Part shown: positions 59,639 through 64,000 of the stretch, piece by piece
How the letters are laid out: every line of letters starts with the position of its first letter
How positions within the stretch are numbered: the first letter of the stretch is position 1
Assembly (NCBI GenBank): GCA_010672585.1
Contig: JAAHGF010000021.1
Coordinates: 87,470-151,469 of the forward strand
Source of the DNA: Okeania sp. SIO1I7
Lineage (GTDB): Bacteria > Cyanobacteriota > Cyanobacteriia > Cyanobacteriales > Microcoleaceae
DNA: 64,000 nt
Reading direction: 5' to 3'
The notes under the pieces: generated by a model
Seen by the model: only the letters and a program-made list of their open reading frames with translations
Databases searched by the model: none
What the model was told of the DNA's origin: nothing
Made by a program: the position numbers and the translations under genes

Positions 59639-59936
59639 GTAATACCATTTCTCAAAAACTTTTCTACATTTTATTGAGCTGGGGAGTAGGGGAGTCGCGG
59701 AGTGGGGGAGAATTAAACATAAGAATAATTAACATTAACTGGGATGCTAATTGGCAAAAAAGTTCTTTTAACTGTATTAATTACTTAATAACTGAAGTGT
59801 TACCTAAGTTAAGCATTAATGCATAGGAATTGGTATAATATCTTAATGAAGAAAATCAAGGTAAATTCGCTACTTATTATTTAGTGAAATTTTTTAATAT
59901 AAATTATCATCAAAATCATTATTAAACATAATAAAA

Positions 59937-59971
59937 ATGCCCCTCTGCTATTCAAAATTGTTGAGGGGCAT
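59937..59971 (-). terminator. intrinsic terminator of the YdcF-like gene
   Basis: ATGCCCCTC (59937-59945) pairs perfectly with GAGGGGCAT (59963-59971). On the minus strand a T-run (TTTTTATTATG) follows. It lies ~115 bp downstream of the 60087 stop. Confidence 0.75.
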
Positions 59972-59985
59972 AAATTTAGATTTTG

Positions 59986-60041
59986 TATAGCACTTCCCGC
60001 AGTTCCTGCAATTTGTAAATATACCAGCGTGCACTGCTATA
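59986..60041. mobile_element. TATAGCA short element
   Basis: TATAGCACTTCCCGC...AATTTGTAAATATACCAGCG...TGCTATA, with TATAGCA/TGCTATA ends. It matches, inverted, the 62720-62782 unit. Confidence 0.55.
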
Positions 60042-60086
60042 AATTTTATTTCAGCAAAAACAATATAGTTACTTGAAAATACTTCC

Positions 60087-61073
60087 TCAAAAACCAGGAG
60101 CTAACCAACCGCGTAAGAAATAGTAAAATAATGCCAAATATTCTTCCCAAACTTCTGTAGTTAGTAAAAGTGCTTCAGCATTGGGTAGAAAATCTGCTAG
60201 TACAAAACGATAGGAAGAATCTTCATAAGGATTTACAGTATTAAAATCTGTGGGAGCAGGAATAGTCCTCATACCTAGTTCAGTGAAAGTTAAACTAGCA
60301 CGACGAATTTGAATAGCAGAAGTAACAACAATAACTACAGGTTCTAAACCTTTTGCATCTAATATTTCACGAGTTTCAATAGCACTTTCATATACCGTTG
60401 AGCTATTTGGTTCAATAATAATAGCACCTCTTGGAACACCCAATAAAACTAAAACTCTTTTGATATCTTTAGCTTCAACTGTATTAATATCTTCTCCAAT
60501 TCTTGGACCAGCACTAACAATAACGTAAGGAGCTAAACCTTTTTTATACAATTCAGCAGCATAGATAATTCGCTCTGCAGTTTTAGTTAGCTGAACTTGT
60601 ATTCTATCAGGTATTATTGGTTGAGTTGTACCTTGACCTAGTAATACAATTGCATCTGCTTTTTGGTCACAACAAGCTGAGACTGAAACGACTTCTATAG
60701 CATCTTCTTCTGCTTGTTGAGCTGCCCATACAGCAAATACTGGTGCGCTAGAAATTATTAACACTATTAAAGCTGTAATAATCAAAGCTGGTGCTGGATT
60801 TTTTATCCCCCCATTTGATATGAGAGTAGTTGCATAGATCAACAATATAATCGAAAAACCAAGTGGTTTAAATGCAAAAGCCAGAAACCTGAAAACAGCA
60901 GCCCCCACGGGACTATCTGGTGCATAAAATGCCAGTATCAACAAAATAATTGAAAATACCATCAATAACTTATAAATTAAGTTTCTCTTATCATCACCAC
61001 AGGTTTTCCAGAGTGATAGAGTCATGCAAATTAATAGTATACAAAATACTATTCTGGTTAAGATGATCAGCAT
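60087..61073 (-). CDS. YdcF/ElyC-like (DUF218) membrane protein
   Basis: 328 residues from ATG 61073. Three to four membrane helices fill residues 1-120 (LTRIVFCILLICMTLSLW, LLMVFSIILLILAFYAP and others). The periplasmic DUF218 domain follows: KADAIVLLGQG (about 140-150), RIIYAAELYKKGLAPYVIVSAG, ILLGVP-like VLLGVPRGAIIIEPNSSTVYESA, and VVTSAIQIRRASLTF. Homologues ElyC and SanA affect envelope integrity and undecaprenyl-phosphate use; the biochemical function is unsettled. A clear terminator follows. Confidence 0.85.
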   Translation of the reverse strand: MLIILTRIVFCILLICMTLSLWKTCGDDKRNLIYKLLMVFSIILLILAFYAPDSPVGAAVFRFLAFAFKPLGFSIILLIYATTLISNGGIKNPAPALIITALIVLIISSAPVFAVWAAQQAEEDAIEVVSVSACCDQKADAIVLLGQGTTQPIIPDRIQVQLTKTAERIIYAAELYKKGLAPYVIVSAGPRIGEDINTVEAKDIKRVLVLLGVPRGAIIIEPNSSTVYESAIETREILDAKGLEPVVIVVTSAIQIRRASLTFTELGMRTIPAPTDFNTVNPYEDSSYRFVLADFLPNAEALLLTTEVWEEYLALFYYFLRGWLAPGF

Positions 61074-61176
61074 AATTTTTTTGATTTCTGTCCTGAGAAA
61101 ATTTGGATTATTAGTTGCATCAATTAAGTGAGTTGATGCAACATTTCCCGTATATAAAAATAAAAATCAACTTATT

Positions 61177-62664
61177 TTATCGGTACTTAAGTTGAGTTTT
61201 GATTGCTTCTGTCACTGTTTGGATTACTTTAACACGAGCATAATGTTTATCATCACCCCCAATTAAAGTCCAAGGTGCAGTTGGCGTACTTGTAAGCTCA
61301 ATCATTTGATTAACAGCTACTTCATAAACTTCCCACTTTTCTCGATTGCGCCAATCTTCCTCTGTAAGCTTATACTGTTTAAATGGGTCATTTTGCCGTT
61401 CAGTAAATCGCCTTAATTGTTCCTCCTGACTAATATGTAACCAAAACTTGACCAAAACATAACCTGCACTGGTCAATTGTCCCTCAAACTCATTAATTTC
61501 CTGATATGCACGTTGCCATTCTGAATCTGTAGCAAATCTTTCCACCCGCTCCACCAAAACTCGACCATACCAACTGCGGTCAAAAATACCAATATTTCCT
61601 GCTTCTGGCAACTGTTTCCAAAACCGCCAGAGATAATGATAGGCTTTTTCTGACTCTGTTGGTGCAGCAAAAGCACTAACTACATAACTTCGGGGGTCTA
61701 AATTATCCGTTAATCTTTTAATTGCCCCACCCTTACCCGCAGCATCCCAACCCTCAAATATTACCAGCACTGGGATTTGATGTTTGTAAATTTCCAATTG
61801 CAGTTTATTCAAAAGTGCTTGCTGCTGCCGTAGAGATTTTTTATACTGTTTTGGAGATAACCTTTGGGTCAAATCTACTTCAGCTAAAAAATCTGGTTCC
61901 CTTGATTTGAGTTGTTCTTGAAAAGGATTTGTGAGTGGTGTGGCCTGAATATGCAGTTCGTCCAAAGCTTGACTCAAAATTGAGACCATTTCTGTAAGCA
62001 CTTTGACTCTTGCCCAATGTTGAGAGTTTCCTTCTACCAATGTCCAGGGAGCAAATTCTGTGTTGGTATGAATCAGCATTTCCTCAGCAAAAGCAGTATA
62101 TTTTTTATAATTTTTGGCTTGTTGCCAGTCTTCACTTCTGACTCGCCAAGCTTTTAAAGAATCAGCAGCAGTTTTTTTTAAACGCTTCTTCAATTCCTTT
62201 TTGCTCAGATGTATCCAGAATTTAGCGATCGCCACCCCATTATCCACCATCTGACGCTCAAAAGCATTAATTTGCTCTAATCTTATGGGAATTTCTGCCT
62301 CTGCGACTCTTTTAAATAATCGCTCTTCCAGGACATGAGTGTACCAGCTATGATAGAATAATCCAATTTGTCCTGCTCTAGGAAGTCTTTGCCAAAACCT
62401 CCACATAAAAGGATATTGTCGCTCTTGTGCTGTAGCAGGCCAAATTGGATGAACCACAAATCCCCGCGGGTCCATATTTCCTACTATTTGTTTAACTAGA
62501 GCACCTTTACCAGCAGCGGCCCAACCTTCTAAAACAATCAGCACGGGTAATTTTTCTTGCCAACAAGCTCTCTGTAGGGTTCTTAACTTCTGCATTAAGG
62601 TTTCAAGCTTGCTTATATAAGTTTCTTTATCTAGGGAGAGTTCTAAATCTAAGGTTTTTAACAT
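61177..62664 (-). CDS. pap: polyphosphate:AMP phosphotransferase (two PPK2 domains)
   Basis: I start at ATG 62664 (MLKTLDLELSLDKETY), giving 495 residues, the usual Pap length; upstream codons to 62727 are repeat-derived. Two tandem PPK2 domains. The first has VLEGWAAAGKGALVKQIVGN and FYHSWYTHVLEER. The second has IFEGWDAAGKGGAIKRLTDN and FDRSWYGRVLVERV; Asp-Arg is conserved only in the second, which should be the catalytic half. Transfers phosphate from polyphosphate to AMP, producing ADP. Cytoplasmic. Confidence 0.9.
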   Translation of the reverse strand: MLKTLDLELSLDKETYISKLETLMQKLRTLQRACWQEKLPVLIVLEGWAAAGKGALVKQIVGNMDPRGFVVHPIWPATAQERQYPFMWRFWQRLPRAGQIGLFYHSWYTHVLEERLFKRVAEAEIPIRLEQINAFERQMVDNGVAIAKFWIHLSKKELKKRLKKTAADSLKAWRVRSEDWQQAKNYKKYTAFAEEMLIHTNTEFAPWTLVEGNSQHWARVKVLTEMVSILSQALDELHIQATPLTNPFQEQLKSREPDFLAEVDLTQRLSPKQYKKSLRQQQALLNKLQLEIYKHQIPVLVIFEGWDAAGKGGAIKRLTDNLDPRSYVVSAFAAPTESEKAYHYLWRFWKQLPEAGNIGIFDRSWYGRVLVERVERFATDSEWQRAYQEINEFEGQLTSAGYVLVKFWLHISQEEQLRRFTERQNDPFKQYKLTEEDWRNREKWEVYEVAVNQMIELTSTPTAPWTLIGGDDKHYARVKVIQTVTEAIKTQLKYR

Positions 62665-62719
62665 CTGTCTTTTTTTTATCAAAATAATTGGGTTTAAAAC
62701 CCCGCCTTTTAAGGCGAAA

Positions 62720-62782
62720 TATAGCAATGAGCGCTGGTATATTTACAAATTGCAGGAGGGGCCAAATAGCTAAAATCTTATA
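62720..62782. mobile_element. TATAGCA short element
   Basis: TATAGCAATGAGCGCTGGTA...GCCAAATAGCTAAAATCTTATA, directly abutting the third IS-end module. Same family as 43459-43522. Confidence 0.55.
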
Positions 62783-63049
62783 TTTATCTCAACGTTGGTT
62801 GAAGACCCGCGCTCTCCCGAAGGGGAGCGTCGCATGGGAAAACCAATCAATAAGAGCGGTTTTTACACATAGTATGCTATCCTAAATAGGATTAGGCTGC
62901 TGGGCTAGTAGTGTCAGTCTGTGGAGCGACCGTAAGACCAGAAAGAGGCTTGGCCTCGGAGGCAGGTGCGTTAGAAGCAGAAAGTCCTGAGCCGCGAGGT
63001 TTAGGAATCCCGCGTTGTCGCGCCATGCGCAACGTCGGGAGGATGTCAA
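62783..63049 (+). mobile_element. solo 3' end of an IS200/IS605-type element, copy 3 (diverged)
   Basis: Shares TTTATCTCAACGTTGG, CGCTCTCCCGAAGGGGAGCG, GGCTGCTGGGCTAG, CAGTCTGTGGAGCGAC and the CGTCGGGAGGATGTCAA end with copies 1 and 2. The middle is different (AAGAGCGGTTTTTACACATAG). It ends where the next gene's possible start region begins. Confidence 0.6.
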
Positions 63050-63092
63050 GCTAAGTACAACACTTAAAAGCAAATTCCAAGCACATCTTCCC

Positions 63093-63476
63093 TTGAAGAA
63101 AGCACTCTCAAGAGTGGCACTCGGCCTGGCGACCCTACTATTTACGGCAATCTTTTGTGTCGCAGCTCCCACTGCTTTAGCAACCGAGATCGATGACTAT
63201 ATCAGTCAATATCAGCCAGTTATAGAAACATTGCATGGACTAGAAGTAACTGAAAAAACAGTAACGATCGTAGTGACTAGCACTGGCTGCACTAAGAAAC
63301 AGGACTTCATAGCCGTATTGGACAAATCCCAGCCTCCGACTGCCACATTCATCCGTCTGAAACCAGATTTTTGTAGGGCTGCTTCCATGCCTTATCCCAT
63401 TAAATTTTCGTTGTCGGAAGTGGGTGCGAAAGAGTTCAAAGTGGCCAATACTTTTGACCCCAGTCCCAGGTTTTAG
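63093..63476 (+). CDS. small secreted protein with uncertain start
   Basis: The frame has no ATG. TTG 63093 gives a good signal peptide (LKKALSRVALGLATLLFTAI, cleavage after ALA). The open frame continues upstream into the IS-end module to a TTG at 63015. The mature ~95 residues contain two Cys (STGCTKKQDF and KPDFCRAAS) that may form a disulfide, and end VANTFDPSPRF. No family recognised. GC content is higher than in neighbouring genes. The IS-end module directly upstream may have removed the original start. Confidence 0.5.
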   Translation: MKKALSRVALGLATLLFTAIFCVAAPTALATEIDDYISQYQPVIETLHGLEVTEKTVTIVVTSTGCTKKQDFIAVLDKSQPPTATFIRLKPDFCRAASMPYPIKFSLSEVGAKEFKVANTFDPSPRF

Positions 63477-63760
63477 CCAGGCCCCAAATGGGGTGCATTT
63501 CAATCAAGCAAGGCTGCCACATTCGAGGAGTAGATATTGAGCTTCCAGACATTTTGTGAGTAGCCCAGAAACCAGGTTTACTAGGAGAAACCGGATTTCT
63601 TAATTTGATGCACCCCAAACTTGGCTAGGAGATATTAGAACAGGCAAGATGGCTGTTCAGTCTCTGGCGATCGCCTCTTGTCCCAGCTCCCCAGGGTCAG
63701 GACTCAGTTAAAATAAGCTTAACTTATAAATTATATTTAAAACCTTACGAATTAAACCCC

Positions 63761-63789
63761 TTTACAAACCGAAATAAACTAGCTATATT
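63761..63789 (+). promoter_or_regulatory. psbA promoter
   Basis: TTTACA (63761-63766) and TATATT (63784-63789) are separated by exactly 17 bases, close to the sigma-70 consensus. Transcription would start near 63796, giving a ~78-nt leader before the ATG. 63477-63760 is gene-free. Confidence 0.75.
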
Positions 63790-63873
63790 ATTAATAACGG
63801 CGCAGGAAACAAAAAAACACCTGCACCACCGTACCTCGAAAATTTCATACATACATAACAGCAATCATACATT

Positions 63874-64000
63874 ATGACAACTACCTTACAACAGCGTGAA
63901 AACGCCAACGTATGGGAAAAGTTCTGTAGCTGGATTACCAGCACAGACAATCGTTTATACATCGGTTGGTTCGGTGTATTAATGATCCCTACACTGTTAA
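63874..64000 (+). CDS. psbA: photosystem II D1 protein, N-terminal part
   Basis: ATG 63874; the gene runs off the right edge (42 codons visible). [20 protein letters not shown] then [19 protein letters not shown] is the universally conserved D1 N-terminus and start of the first transmembrane helix. D1 binds P680, pheophytin, QB and the Mn4CaO5 cluster in the thylakoid. Paralogue type (D1:1, D1:2 and so on) cannot be decided from this part. A consensus-like promoter lies ~85 bp upstream. Confidence 0.98.
   Translation, partial: MTTTLQQRENANVWEKFCSWITSTDNRLYIGWFGVLMIPTLL

Overview
The window is a stretch of a filamentous cyanobacterial chromosome. The evidence is a psbA (photosystem II D1) start at the right edge, a CyanoP lipoprotein, a Pam68 homologue, a hetZ-patU pair with a second HetZ-like gene, solanesyl-diphosphate synthase, and many copies of the HIP1 octamer GCGATCGC. 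Base composition is AT-rich and coding density is low. Much of the DNA is short dispersed repeats, 7-base tandem repeats, miniature elements and decayed genes. This picture fits a Trichodesmium- or Okeania-like marine filamentous genome, but that assignment is inference.

Layout. 1-4.5 kb: a partial AAA-type ATPase, a protein with winged-helix-like segments and a divergent ParB-like/coiled-coil/Rho_N-like protein, then a tnpB remnant. 4.8-11.2 kb: a surface-glycan group (GT2 glycosyltransferase, one intact and one frameshifted sulfotransferase, and a divergent GT4 glycosyltransferase overlapping a membrane protein). 11.9-18.1 kb: a truncated PLD/pentapeptide-repeat protein, a voltage-gated K+ channel with a zinc-ribbon tail, and a TgpA-like transglutaminase-fold protein that lacks the expected Cys and His. 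18.5-34.3 kb: mostly conserved housekeeping genes (patU-like, hetZ, sds, murI, peroxiredoxin, maf, cyanoP, ruvA, rpsO, pam68, aroF) separated by long repeat-filled spacers and a shredded MFS transporter gene. 35-48 kb: a PilB/GspE-like protein without ATPase motifs, a HetZ-related gene, a group II intron sitting inside a tnpB pseudogene, a nonsense-interrupted ROCO/LRR gene, fructosamine kinase, another tnpB pseudogene and a 137-bp tandem array. 48-64 kb: a small acidic protein with a duplicated upstream region, leuB, two secreted proteins, two broken Uma2 genes, a 146-bp tandem hairpin array, an ABC exporter, a YdcF-like protein, polyphosphate:AMP phosphotransferase, a secreted protein and psbA.

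The most striking structures are mobile or repetitive. A 2,584-nt group II intron is inserted exactly in the zinc-ribbon codons of tnpB, and its predicted splice restores C-S-N-C. Three copies of a ~265-bp module look like solo 3' ends of IS200/IS605-type (TnpB) elements. At least five miniature inverted-repeat families are present; two individual copies have clean target duplications (8 bp TTATTTAG and 7 bp ATGATTT). Two unrelated hairpin-bearing tandem arrays occur. Heptamer repeats supply the stop codons of two genes. No tRNA, rRNA or CRISPR array was seen.
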